Shown here: positions 30,442 through 41,636 of the stretch, in pieces
Numbering within the stretch: position 1 is the stretch's first letter
Layout: each line of letters opens with the position of its first letter
From: Brugia malayi
Lineage: Eukaryota; Nematoda; Chromadorea; Rhabditida; Onchocercidae
Reading direction: 5' to 3'
DNA: 64,000 bases
NCBI RefSeq assembly: GCF_000002995.4
Contig: NW_025062476.1
Span: forward strand, 7,471,001 to 7,535,000
The notes under the pieces: generated by a model
Seen by the model: only the letters and a program-made list of their open reading frames with translations
Databases searched by the model: none
Told to the model about the DNA's origin: nothing
Program-made: the position numbers and the translations under genes

Positions 30442-31556
30442 ATGCTTACAAAGCAAGCAAAACAAGCTGTGATGCAAACTTTCAATTCTACCTTTCTATT
30501 TTAACTCCTTTTAGCAGCCAAATTGATGCTTGTTGCTACTTTTATTAAATATTAAAAATATGAAAGATAATGGAACACATCACATCAGCAGGTAGTCATC
30601 AGTGTCACAGAAGGAATGAACTTTGCGATAATTCGATATCTATAATGACAAAGGAAGTTTCTTTTATGAAGGGATTTGGGATATTTTAATCTTAATGTTC
30701 TGCCCTACCTTCAAGTATCTTACTAAATAAAATAATAAAAGATTAGCATTAAAATTATACAACATTACAATAATGAATTGATACATAACACACAAATGTA
30801 ACTTAATTATAAAACATTTAAAGATATAAAGCAAGCTAGACACCTCGCAACCGAGCCATACCAAACAAAAAACTATAATGAGTGGCTTTGTAAGGGAGAA
30901 AATTGGGAGGGATTTTATGGATGCTAAGGTTACAAATTAGATTAAAATCACTTAAAACAATAGTCTTTGTTCACTACGTTATAGCTTTGCCATTGTGGCG
31001 ATAATTGGTACGTCATTTAACGGATTGTTAACCTGTTCAAGTTCGTATCGAAAGTATTTAAGTCATTAATATACTTGTTTTATGGATGGCTAAATAAATG
31101 TGTAGCAGTTATAAATAAAATCCGTAAAAGTACGATAAACGATATTATGACTTAAAGTATAATGAAAATAAATCAGAATAGTGAGACAGATAGAGAGCAT
31201 AAAATATAATAATAATAATTCGAAACTAAATTTTTTACAGACAAAGTAATTCCATTCAAACTGTCTACAGCAAAAAGAAAAATAAAACTATAAATTCAAT
31301 ACAACAAAGACTGAACTTTCTGATAAGAGTAAAAAAAAAAAAAAATGCCTAGTTAATCAAACATCTTAGCAATCCTAAGAATAATTATAATTGTAGCAAT
31401 AATAATAATTATAGTTGCAGCAATAAATTAACAAATATCAACATCATACAATCATACAAGCTCACCAAATATACATGATGACCTCAAATTGCTGCAATTC
31501 AACTAAAAGCAAAAATCATAGCTAAATAAACAATTCTTATCTATTAAAAACAAAAC

Positions 31557-31837
31557 TTCATTAATAACACTGCAAACATGCAAATGAATAACATACATTT
31601 CCGAATGACATAGTTTTCTAAAAAATCAAAACAAATAGTGATGAAGCAAAGTGTTTATTTTGTTCGTTTTTTTCTATGATACCAAAAAGATATCATAGAA
31701 AGAAGTATTAAAATTGATCAAGCAACAAATATTAAAATTGATCAAGCAACAAAAATAGAAATGACTTGCCAAAAATAGGAACGGAAAATAAACAAACATA
31801 TTGGACTGATCCAAATTCATAACAATAGATGCATATA
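31557..31837 (+). repeat. 281-bp repeat, copy B
   Basis: Identical by eye to copy A at 12130-12410; flanking sequence on both sides differs, giving sharp borders at TTCATTAATAAC and GATGCATATA. Confidence 0.92.
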
Positions 31838-31881
31838 ATAGTAATTATAAAACAAAAAAAAAAAAAACGAAAGAATCATAC

Positions 31882-32083
31882 CTGCAGTGTGTAAGCTTAA
31901 GATTATAACATCTAAAGACAATTCAGGTTGATCATTGATAATTAAAAGTGGATAAAAGAAGGAAGTTGAAATACATCCAAATGCACCACCAATGAAAAAA
32001 GACTGAATGTAAATGATCAGATCATTAGCACGAGGAAAAGCTATCTCGAGGCATCCAATATAACAAGCAAAATTCAATATCAA
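31882..32083 (-). pseudogene. Possible membrane-protein exon (left arm)
   Basis: Mirror copy of 36037-36238. See that entry for the evidence. Confidence 0.25.
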
Positions 32084-33124
32084 AAGTAGTTATAACTATA
32101 AAAATAAAACATCAAAATTGGTGTAATACAGGGTTATAAATTGACCGCTACCAAAAAGCAACCTACAAAAGCTGGAAAAGTCAAAAGAGTAATCATCGAT
32201 AAAACGGATTTATCTTAGATCAAAATAATATAATATACATTAGTAGATAATAGATATTAATAGTTAACAATATTAATAATAATTTTCTTAAAAGTCATTC
32301 CACAAAAAAATATTCATAGTAATTAACCAAAATAAACGAAAACAAATTATAAGCAATAAAACTAGAGATAAACAAATAATAGCTTTATTGCCATAGATAA
32401 AATAAAGAATAAAAAGAAACCAAATAATGAAAACAAATTGCCCTTATAAAAGGGACAGATCTTACATTTCAATTAATTTACAAAAACCAAATATCTTTAT
32501 AAAAAATAAATCTCAGCCAATTTAACATCAAATATTCGCGGTAAGAAATATAATTTAAAATACCAAAATTAGGAAGCTCGTAAAACAAAAAAGTCAAGCA
32601 AATAATATAAATAATATAAAATTAAGACAGAAATATATTATTATTTAACGAGAGGAATTAAACGTTTTCAAGGATAAGTTAAATTTATTAAAACAATTTA
32701 CCGTAATCTTCAAGCAAAATATAATTTAAAATTATCAGTGATTGCTTTTTATTCTAAAATTTCATCATCTGAGATATATGTTGCATCTATAATATCAAAA
32801 ATATATAACAATAATATATATTCATTGCTTAATTCAAAGATAAGCAAAGTTATACTTTTGTGTCAACAATGTAACATTTTTATATGTTTGCTTGTAGATT
32901 TTATAAACATTTGATTTTTATCTAAAAAAAAAAATTGATTTATACTCAGATAGCAATGGAAAAATTTACAGAAAAGAATATCGATAGACTAAAATGTTCT
33001 TTCAAATGCAAAAATATCTTTACAGATTTCTTCATCATCAAAGCTTCGATAATTCAAATTCCATATCAAAATTTAACATCAAATATTCGCGGTAAAAAGA
33101 ATTTTGAAATAAGGAGTGGCTTAT

Positions 33125-33184
33125 TTGAAATAATAAGGAGTGGCTGTATTTACCACCGTTTGCAGCCACTCCTTATTATTTCAA
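33125..33184. repeat. 22-bp stem-loop (left arm)
   Basis: Perfect inverted repeat 33125-33146/33163-33184 around a 16-base loop; a stem core is AATAAGGAGTGGCTG. A further partial copy of the stem lies just upstream (ATAAGGAGTGGCTT, about 33108-33122). It lies 77 bp inside the inner end of the arm. Confidence 0.92.
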
Positions 33185-33261
33185 TCACCTACTGCTATTT
33201 GTAACTAATTCCTACCGTAACCACTTGCCAGTAAAACTTAAATATGTAAAAGACGAAAATA

Positions 33262-34858
33262 TTGATGTGTAAGTTAGAGAATAATACTTTAATGACAAAA
33301 GTAAAAGAGTGATCATTGGCGATCACTTGGAATATTCTGGCTACTTTGATGTCATCAAACATTTCTGGAAAATTCCTTTGCTCTACCCTTCTTGTGAAAT
33401 CATTCACAGGAGGTATTACTGACTGAGTAAGTTTTTGGCATGGATTTTGATGTTTTGCTCGTCGTAGTATTCTCTAACTTATATCAATCGACATTTTTCT
33501 CTTTTGCATCTTTAAGGTTTACTGGTTTTTTAAATACGCTTATAAGCCACTCATTTATGTAATAAACATATTTTCATTTAAAATTATGTAAATTATTATT
33601 AAAGAGATTATTATTAAACATTTGTTGGTTTTTTCTTTCTTTCTTCTTTATTATTTATACCTTTGTCCTATGTTCCATTAGTGGCAAAATCGTCTACGGG
33701 ATCTGTTCCATTTGTTATATTTTTGTTTTTCGTTTCTTATAGTTTATTTTCTTATTTAATTTTCAGTATTATTTGTTTTCTTTTTTTCATTTCACCTTTT
33801 TCTTCTTTGTTTTTTGCAATAACAACTGGGAGTTTCATTTGCAACAGGTCTATTTCTACCTTTTTACAATAGCTTGACTTTTTCCTGATTTTCTGTTGAA
33901 TTAGCTTTTTTTGTACAATACCACAGCTAATGTCTCTCTTCTTTAGCAACTTACCTTTTCTTTCTTTTTATCACTGATTTCATTTTCGCATATTTTTCTT
34001 GAAAAAATTCTATTTTCATGCCATTATATATATTTTTTCTTTTGTTATATATATCATTTTACGAAATCTTTTTATAACTCTTATAAAGTTAACTCAACTA
34101 ATGCTTCTTGTTGATTAAATCTTAGTTGATTGAAGTTTTCCCTAAATATTACTTCCTTTCACTTTTTTGTTTCTTTCTTAAATTAATTTTAATTTTTTCT
34201 TTAAACTAATTCTCATAGCTCGCATTTTCAATAATTTCCATTTTTTCTTATTTGTGTATTACATTATTTTAATATCTTTTTTTTTCCGTGATTATTTTAA
34301 TCTCATACCCGTCTTTTTGCTAACTGCACTAATTGCATTTTTTTCTGTCACTATTAATTAGTACATTGCATGCATTTTCGGAGAGACTACACGAACAGCA
34401 ACGAAATATACTTAGCAAGGCTACAAGGTATCATACTATTTTCTAATATCAGGAATCTGGAAGCATAGGATACCAAAATTAAACTGCACATGTACACTCT
34501 AAAAAATGTCAGCAAATATAAAATTGGTAAAGTTGACTTGGTAAAAAATTGATAGCAACTGGTTGCACTTGCCGCAGTGACCACATGAAACCACCTCTTA
34601 CTGCAACCACCTGCTACTGTAGGCACCTGTTGCTGCAACCACCTGTTACTGTAACCATTTAAGTAATTATTTGCCCAATTGGAACAGTTAGATTAAGAAA
34701 TTTGTTCAAAGTATAATTAAAACGATATTATGTAAAAGTAATACATTAAAGATGAATTTGCATGAAATGACTTGGGTTGTAGCAAATCCAATCAATAAAT
34801 TTTAATTATAATTAAAGACTGTTTGTAGGGTTATATCTTTTCAGAATCAATGAAAATT
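33262..34858. other. Unique spacer of the palindrome
   Basis: 1597 bp with no counterpart in the arms. About 33560-34350 is strongly T-rich on the plus strand, with no convincing gene; the distal part carries the 16-bp minisatellite. Only short low-complexity reading frames are present. Confidence 0.7.
34589..34660. repeat. 16-bp minisatellite in palindrome spacer
   Basis: Four exact-length 16-bp units (consensus AACCACCTGTTACTGY) plus a partial fifth. Degenerate relatives of the unit occur inside both arms, for example around 33187-33235 and 39940-40010. Confidence 0.85.
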
Positions 34859-34935
34859 TATTTTCGTCTTTTACATATTTAAGTTTTACTGGCAAGTGGT
34901 TACGGTAGGAATTAGTTACAAATAGCAGTAGGTGA

Positions 34936-34995
34936 TTGAAATAATAAGGAGTGGCTGCAAACGGTGGTAAATACAGCCACTCCTTATTATTTCAA
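34936..34995. repeat. 22-bp stem-loop (right arm)
   Basis: Mirror copy of 33125-33184, again perfect. Confidence 0.92.
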
Positions 34996-36036
34996 ATAAG
35001 CCACTCCTTATTTCAAAATTCTTTTTACCGCGAATATTTGATGTTAAATTTTGATATGGAATTTGAATTATCGAAGCTTTGATGATGAAGAAATCTGTAA
35101 AGATATTTTTGCATTTGAAAGAACATTTTAGTCTATCGATATTCTTTTCTGTAAATTTTTCCATTGCTATCTGAGTATAAATCAATTTTTTTTTTTAGAT
35201 AAAAATCAAATGTTTATAAAATCTACAAGCAAACATATAAAAATGTTACATTGTTGACACAAAAGTATAACTTTGCTTATCTTTGAATTAAGCAATGAAT
35301 ATATATTATTGTTATATATTTTTGATATTATAGATGCAACATATATCTCAGATGATGAAATTTTAGAATAAAAAGCAATCACTGATAATTTTAAATTATA
35401 TTTTGCTTGAAGATTACGGTAAATTGTTTTAATAAATTTAACTTATCCTTGAAAACGTTTAATTCCTCTCGTTAAATAATAATATATTTCTGTCTTAATT
35501 TTATATTATTTATATTATTTGCTTGACTTTTTTGTTTTACGAGCTTCCTAATTTTGGTATTTTAAATTATATTTCTTACCGCGAATATTTGATGTTAAAT
35601 TGGCTGAGATTTATTTTTTATAAAGATATTTGGTTTTTGTAAATTAATTGAAATGTAAGATCTGTCCCTTTTATAAGGGCAATTTGTTTTCATTATTTGG
35701 TTTCTTTTTATTCTTTATTTTATCTATGGCAATAAAGCTATTATTTGTTTATCTCTAGTTTTATTGCTTATAATTTGTTTTCGTTTATTTTGGTTAATTA
35801 CTATGAATATTTTTTTGTGGAATGACTTTTAAGAAAATTATTATTAATATTGTTAACTATTAATATCTATTATCTACTAATGTATATTATATTATTTTGA
35901 TCTAAGATAAATCCGTTTTATCGATGATTACTCTTTTGACTTTTCCAGCTTTTGTAGGTTGCTTTTTGGTAGCGGTCAATTTATAACCCTGTATTACACC
36001 AATTTTGATGTTTTATTTTTATAGTTATAACTACTT

Positions 36037-36238
36037 TTGATATTGAATTTTGCTTGTTATATTGGATGCCTCGAGATAGCTTTTCCTCGTGCTAATGATC
36101 TGATCATTTACATTCAGTCTTTTTTCATTGGTGGTGCATTTGGATGTATTTCAACTTCCTTCTTTTATCCACTTTTAATTATCAATGATCAACCTGAATT
36201 GTCTTTAGATGTTATAATCTTAAGCTTACACACTGCAG
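36037..36238 (+). pseudogene. Possible membrane-protein exon (right arm)
   Basis: An open stretch ending in a good donor (CTGCAG|GTATGA) encodes a hydrophobic peptide including SFFIGGAFGCISTSFFYPLL, like two transmembrane segments of a transporter. A second short hydrophobic stretch (ITLLTFPAFVGCFLVAV) lies at about 35925-35975 in the same direction. The frame closes at 36028-36030 with no AG acceptor in between, so it does not splice cleanly. I read it as a fragment or chance open frame; no family is assigned. Confidence 0.3.
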
Positions 36239-36282
36239 GTATGATTCTTTCGTTTTTTTTTTTTTTGTTTTATAATTACTAT

Positions 36283-36563
36283 TATATGCATCTATTGTTA
36301 TGAATTTGGATCAGTCCAATATGTTTGTTTATTTTCCGTTCCTATTTTTGGCAAGTCATTTCTATTTTTGTTGCTTGATCAATTTTAATATTTGTTGCTT
36401 GATCAATTTTAATACTTCTTTCTATGATATCTTTTTGGTATCATAGAAAAAAACGAACAAAATAAACACTTTGCTTCATCACTATTTGTTTTGATTTTTT
36501 AGAAAACTATGTCATTCGGAAATGTATGTTATTCATTTGCATGTTTGCAGTGTTATTAATGAA
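36283..36563 (-). repeat. 281-bp repeat, copy C
   Basis: Reverse complement of copy B as expected from the palindrome, and therefore of copy A. Confidence 0.92.
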
Positions 36564-37678
36564 GTTTTGTTTTTAATAGATAAGAATTGTTTATTTAGCT
36601 ATGATTTTTGCTTTTAGTTGAATTGCAGCAATTTGAGGTCATCATGTATATTTGGTGAGCTTGTATGATTGTATGATGTTGATATTTGTTAATTTATTGC
36701 TGCAACTATAATTATTATTATTGCTACAATTATAATTATTCTTAGGATTGCTAAGATGTTTGATTAACTAGGCATTTTTTTTTTTTTTTACTCTTATCAG
36801 AAAGTTCAGTCTTTGTTGTATTGAATTTATAGTTTTATTTTTCTTTTTGCTGTAGACAGTTTGAATGGAATTACTTTGTCTGTAAAAAATTTAGTTTCGA
36901 ATTATTATTATTATATTTTATGCTCTCTATCTGTCTCACTATTCTGATTTATTTTCATTATACTTTAAGTCATAATATCGTTTATCGTACTTTTACGGAT
37001 TTTATTTATAACTGCTGCACATTTATTTAGCCATCCATAAAACAAGTATATTAATGACTTAAATACTTTCGATACGAACTTGAACAGGTTAACAATCCGT
37101 TAAATGACGTACCAATTATCGCCACAATGGCAAAGCTATAACGTAGTGAACAAAGACTATTGTTTTAAGTGATTTTAATCTAATTTGTAACCTTAGCATC
37201 CATAAAATCCCTCCCAATTTTCTCCCTTACAAAGCCACTCATTATAGTTTTTTGTTTGGTATGGCTCGGTTGCGAGGTGTCTAGCTTGCTTTATATCTTT
37301 AAATGTTTTATAATTAAGTTACATTTGTGTGTTATGTATCAATTCATTATTGTAATGTTGTATAATTTTAATGCTAATCTTTTATTATTTTATTTAGTAA
37401 GATACTTGAAGGTAGGGCAGAACATTAAGATTAAAATATCCCAAATCCCTTCATAAAAGAAACTTCCTTTGTCATTTTAGATATCGAATTATCGCAAAGT
37501 TCATTCCTTCTGTGACACTGATGACTACCTGCTGATGTGATGTGTTCCATTATCTTTCATATTTTTAATATTTAATAAAAGTAGCAACAAGCATCAATTT
37601 GGCTGCTAAAAGGAGTTAAAATAGAAAGGTAGAATTGAAAGTTTGCATCACAGCTTGTTTTGCTTGCTTTATAAGCAT

Positions 37679-38755
37679 TTACGAGCATTGCCAACTTTCT
37701 TGAGGCGCACAATACGAATATTCCAACTTGCCACTGTTCTTTCTTTCGATAACGCATGAATGCAATTTATCATCACAGAAGCAACCTTTGTCTCTAAATA
37801 ATATACACTTTTCAGTATGTTCGCATTTACTGACTCGCAAACAACGGTAATTCTAAACGAATTTTCCATAGAAAATGCTCTTACGTCCACGACTGATTCT
37901 CGTCCAATCTGCACCAAGCTTGCGGTTCACGCTGGTCGTAGCACGCTTCGTGAGAAGTGCATTCTTTCTTTCTGCAAATATTTCAGATTGGTGAAACAAA
38001 ATTCAACCTCTGTCTTTCTCATTACTTTTAAACTTTACTTACAGCACACAATTTACAAGTGTAGCAATATGTGACAAAGGAATTCATTTGGAAGTGATTT
38101 GGAAAAATATTATTCTAAAACATTTTATCCAATAAAGAAAGCCTTTTCAAGGAAATAATATGGAAATGTTGAGTGAGGATATTAACAGACAGAGAAGATT
38201 TTCAGAAGATTTAAATTATTAAAAGTGCTCGATTTTTATACTCACTTGCCATCAGTTTCAACAAATTCCCCCTTGGTGACATACTCATCTCCTCCTTCAC
38301 TACCATCTCCTCCCTCATCAGCACCTGAGGATTCCTGAGAAAAAACAAATGATTACTTGTTAATGAGTATATTAAAAAGAGTGCAAAAAATAGTAATTTA
38401 GTACTAAAAATTAATTTGTGAAAAAGGAATGAATTAGAATTTCAGTCAATTTGCACTGCGATAAGTCAACATTTTCATTTCTTGTTCATTTGTGAACTAT
38501 TTTCTCAGAAGAATACAAGTAGATAAATATATTTAACCGTTCGTTAAATTATCTCTCACTTATCAGCTTAGTTCTTCACTTTTCGTATGCAATTACCAAC
38601 TGATTTTACAATTAATTTCATCTCTGAATTGTTTTATAAATTTTGGAAAGTAAGCTTGTAAAATTTACGTCGTCGAATTCGTCATCTGATTGTGACATAC
38701 ATGGCAGTGTCACAGTAAGAATAATTAAGCCAAATGCTATTAGCAATTTGTTCAT
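37679..38755 (-). CDS. alt-1: Abundant larval transcript (ALT) secreted protein, right copy
   Basis: Minus-strand mirror of the left alt gene with exons 38755-38669, 38334-38246, 37971-37885 and 37793-37679. All four exons and their splice sites match the left copy, so the predicted 125-residue secreted protein is the same: signal peptide, acidic tract, eight-cysteine domain. The nearest differences are 8 bp past the stop (37671) and one in the promoter (39022). The two genes converge, their stops about 7.2 kb apart. Two identical genes would double dosage of an abundantly expressed product; that reading is inference. Confidence 0.93.
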
Positions 38756-39018
38756 TTTTTCCTTCTGGAAAACAACCAAACATTAATCCCATTAAACAGT
38801 AAATTAGTGTAAGTCAAAAAAAGAATTATTTCTTTTTCTATCACTCAAATTGTCTATTCATTAATTTCGCAAACTGAGTTAAATTCACAGTTGCATATTT
38901 AATCTCTACAAATTTGTTTCTAAGATTATTCTCTATCTATCCAAAAGTCACATTTTTTAAATTTGAGCAAAACATTCCCAAATCCATATGCTATGCACGA
39001 GAAGTAACAGGATGAAGC

Positions 39019-39094
39019 GATTAGAATTCAGAAGATGAAAGGATCAGAAAGTGATCACAGTTCATACAGAAAAGACTGATCTCTTTTATATATA
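39019..39094 (-). promoter_or_regulatory. Putative alt promoter (right copy)
   Basis: Mirror of the left promoter with the same TATA box (39084-39094). The third TGATC motif is altered to TAATC by the substitution at 39022. Confidence 0.5.
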
Positions 39095-41291
39095 CGAGAA
39101 ATAAGTGTACAATTAAACAGATGCGCCTTCTTTGTTTGTGTTCTTTGGAAAACCGAACTATTTCGATTTTAATTTCATTTATAGAAGTGCATCAAAACAC
39201 TGACCTTCTTCATACTTTAGCTGCTTACCAAATTGACTTCTGACTTGGATGACAGCTGAATCACTCACTTATTTCATTTCATTCAGACATCAGAAAATTA
39301 GCATAGCTGCTGCTTCTAGTAAATGACGGCTATTAGATCATTTTGTAAATGCCTTATTATTTTATTATTTATTTTTTTTTTTTCAATATTTTTTGCTTCA
39401 AAATAATATTTTACGTAAATTGTAAAAATTTCTCATTTGGAAATCTGTTCACTTCACAATATCGACTTTTTCATGCTTCTTCTGCTTTTCGTACAGTATG
39501 TCGCTGGTACCAATCACAAATTCTATTCGATCATCAAAATGAGATACTTTCCGGATAATACCTTAGATCAAAATTATCTATTCTTCCGTAAATTACTAAA
39601 TGCTTTGTTGTCTTCTTCAGCTGTTCTTCCGTAAATTACTAAAAATGCTACTGTATATTCGTTTTGTTTGGACTTTAAATTATTAACATTGCTGTGGGAA
39701 TAAGCATTTTATATTTTGAAATATTTCATTTTTCATTTCACTGAAATAAAAACAAATTTAATAATTTCATTCATTCGTTTTGTTTATCCTTCTCTCTGTC
39801 TGCTTGTCATCATCCGTTGGCTTTCCGTTAGTTCCTTTATGTTTAGCCGTACCTTTTCGACGAATTTGGGTTATTTCTTTTTCCGATTGTTTAGTATACG
39901 ATTGTTTCCGTTCCATCATTCAACTATATCATTTTCTACCACCATTTCTACCATTTGCCTACTACTTGCCACCACCTATTACACCGTTACTGTTTGTAGC
40001 CACTTCCTATCACTTATCTGAAAAAACCGAATTATCTTATTTGAACATTCCTTAGACAAATAAATGCTCCAATGCTACTTTTATCCAATATTCATTTTCC
40101 ATGCAGATAAGTTTATTTGCATTGTTTGTGAACAAAGAATATTGTTGGTATTTGCCTTCAATTTAATAAATCACAATTATCAGCTCCTTATTTAGTTTAC
40201 CTCCTTTATTGTTTGTCAGTTTCTTACTTACTGTAAATTGTATTCGAATTTGACAACGTCAACAGTTTTTCGTTTGGCTGTCCTTCTCTGCAATATTGTA
40301 AACCATATGTTTTGCTATGATTAAATGTTTAATGTAAAAGGAGTTATACCTTTTATTGAAGTTAGAAAATCTGACATTTACTTCCTCCTACTACTATTAC
40401 TGCTAATATTCCTTTCCATTTGCTGCCACTTGCTACCATTTGTGGAGAATCTACACTGATTTCAGAAGTTTTAGCACAATCGATTCTCGAGAAGAGTTAA
40501 TGGTCAGTTTCTGATCTGAGAGTAATTCGTTGATAGTGAAATTACATAGGAATATTATAATATCTTTACTAACAAATTTAATAGTTTAATAAACAGAGGA
40601 AGTAGAATCAGCTTTTCGGAGAATGATCAATGGCCATTTTTACATAACAATAGTTTACAGTATTTTCATATGTCTTATCAGACATAAAGATAGATATGTA
40701 AACAGAAAACTAAGTTAAAGGATCCCTATGCGATTGACTAAAAGACAGGAATGTCGGATTCCAGTATTTTAATCTTGGACCTAACTAAAAGAAAACAAAG
40801 ATAGGAACATAGATAGATTCAAGGTCAAACAAGGAAAACAAAGAAAGAAGGTAAAAATTTGGCTGAGAAATGAGAAATTGGTTGAATGATTAATCGTAAT
40901 ACATTTGAACGGTTAATTTTACATGAATTCAATTTATTAATCTGTTAAGATACAGTAAAGCAAAATATCAACCATTTGAAAGTTTCTTTTATGGAATTTC
41001 TTGATTACAAAAAAAAAAAAAAGAGAAAAGTGTCTTTAAAGACATATTGTAAGAACATAAAATTAAATGAACTAAACACTTTCAGAAGATCAAATTTGGC
41101 TATGTGCGCATAATCCACAGATTTCTGAGATATTGTTAATATCAAACTTGGCCATCTTCAAATGAGCCTATAGATATGAAATTGTTTCTAGGAGAAACTG
41201 TTAGTTTTTGTTACAAACTGAATACTTTCGATGTTCTGACAACTGTAGACGCATCAAACAAATTAATCTGTGCTTTTATATTTTGAGAATC

Positions 41292-41448
41292 CGGATGAAA
41301 CACTGTATCTAAGTTATCGAATTCCGGATGAAAGACTGGATAAGTAACCGATTTACGGATGAAGGATTGGATAAGTTACCGAATTACGGATGAAAGACTG
41401 GATAAGTAACCGATTTACGGATGAAGGATTGGATAAGTTACCGAATTA
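41292..41448. repeat. 31-bp minisatellite, 5 units (right arm)
   Basis: Same array as in the left arm with an extra pair of units, one of each subtype (62 bp). The extra pair repeats its neighbour exactly, indicating a recent expansion or contraction. Confidence 0.93.
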
Positions 41449-41528
41449 CGGCAATTGCATCAAAAAATCATCCCTTTTAATTAGAGAAATGACAAAATTA
41501 TGGATGGAACGTTAGGTGAATTGAGGGG

Positions 41529-41599
41529 GCGCCAATGGTGTAGCGGTATCATTGCACCCTCCCATGGTGCAGACCCGGGTTCGACTCCCGGTTGGCGCA
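41529..41599 (+). tRNA. tRNA-Gly (anticodon CCC), right copy
   Basis: Identical to the left-arm tRNA, with the same perfect stems and box A/B. The arm ends 37 bp downstream, so the two copies have different 3' trailers; here the first TTTT lies around 41664. Confidence 0.97.
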
Positions 41600-41636
41600 G
41601 ATGGTTTGCATCTTCCTTGGATCGTTTCCTCATTTA

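Larger units (their letters stand above)
26543..33261 (+). repeat. Left arm of 15-kb palindrome
   Basis: 6719 bp, the reverse complement of 34859-41636. Positions pair by a constant sum: 68120 over the inner part, 68117 outside a poly(A) difference near 28740, and 68179 outside the minisatellite. The substitutions I found by eye are at 29098 (G/A), 30449 (C/T) and 30643 (T/A), each given relative to the left strand. The arm contains tRNA-Gly, a 31-bp minisatellite, one alt gene, copy B of the 281-bp repeat and a 22-bp hairpin. It was not exhaustively aligned, so more differences may exist. Confidence 0.95.
34859..41636 (-). repeat. Right arm of 15-kb palindrome
   Basis: 6778 bp, the reverse complement of the left arm, longer because of two extra 31-bp minisatellite units, offset by a 3-bp homopolymer loss. 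It holds alt (minus strand), tRNA-Gly (plus strand) and copy C of the 281-bp repeat. Confidence 0.95.

Noticed and set aside
32935..33204. 89-residue open frame mirrored at 34916-35185
   Set aside because: It lacks an ATG start, runs through the 22-bp hairpin and shows no conserved motif.
33560..34350. Charged minus-strand frames in the palindrome spacer that faintly resemble LTR-element gag
   Set aside because: The strand bias (T-rich plus strand) alone produces Lys-rich frames; no protease, RT or zinc-knuckle motif is present.
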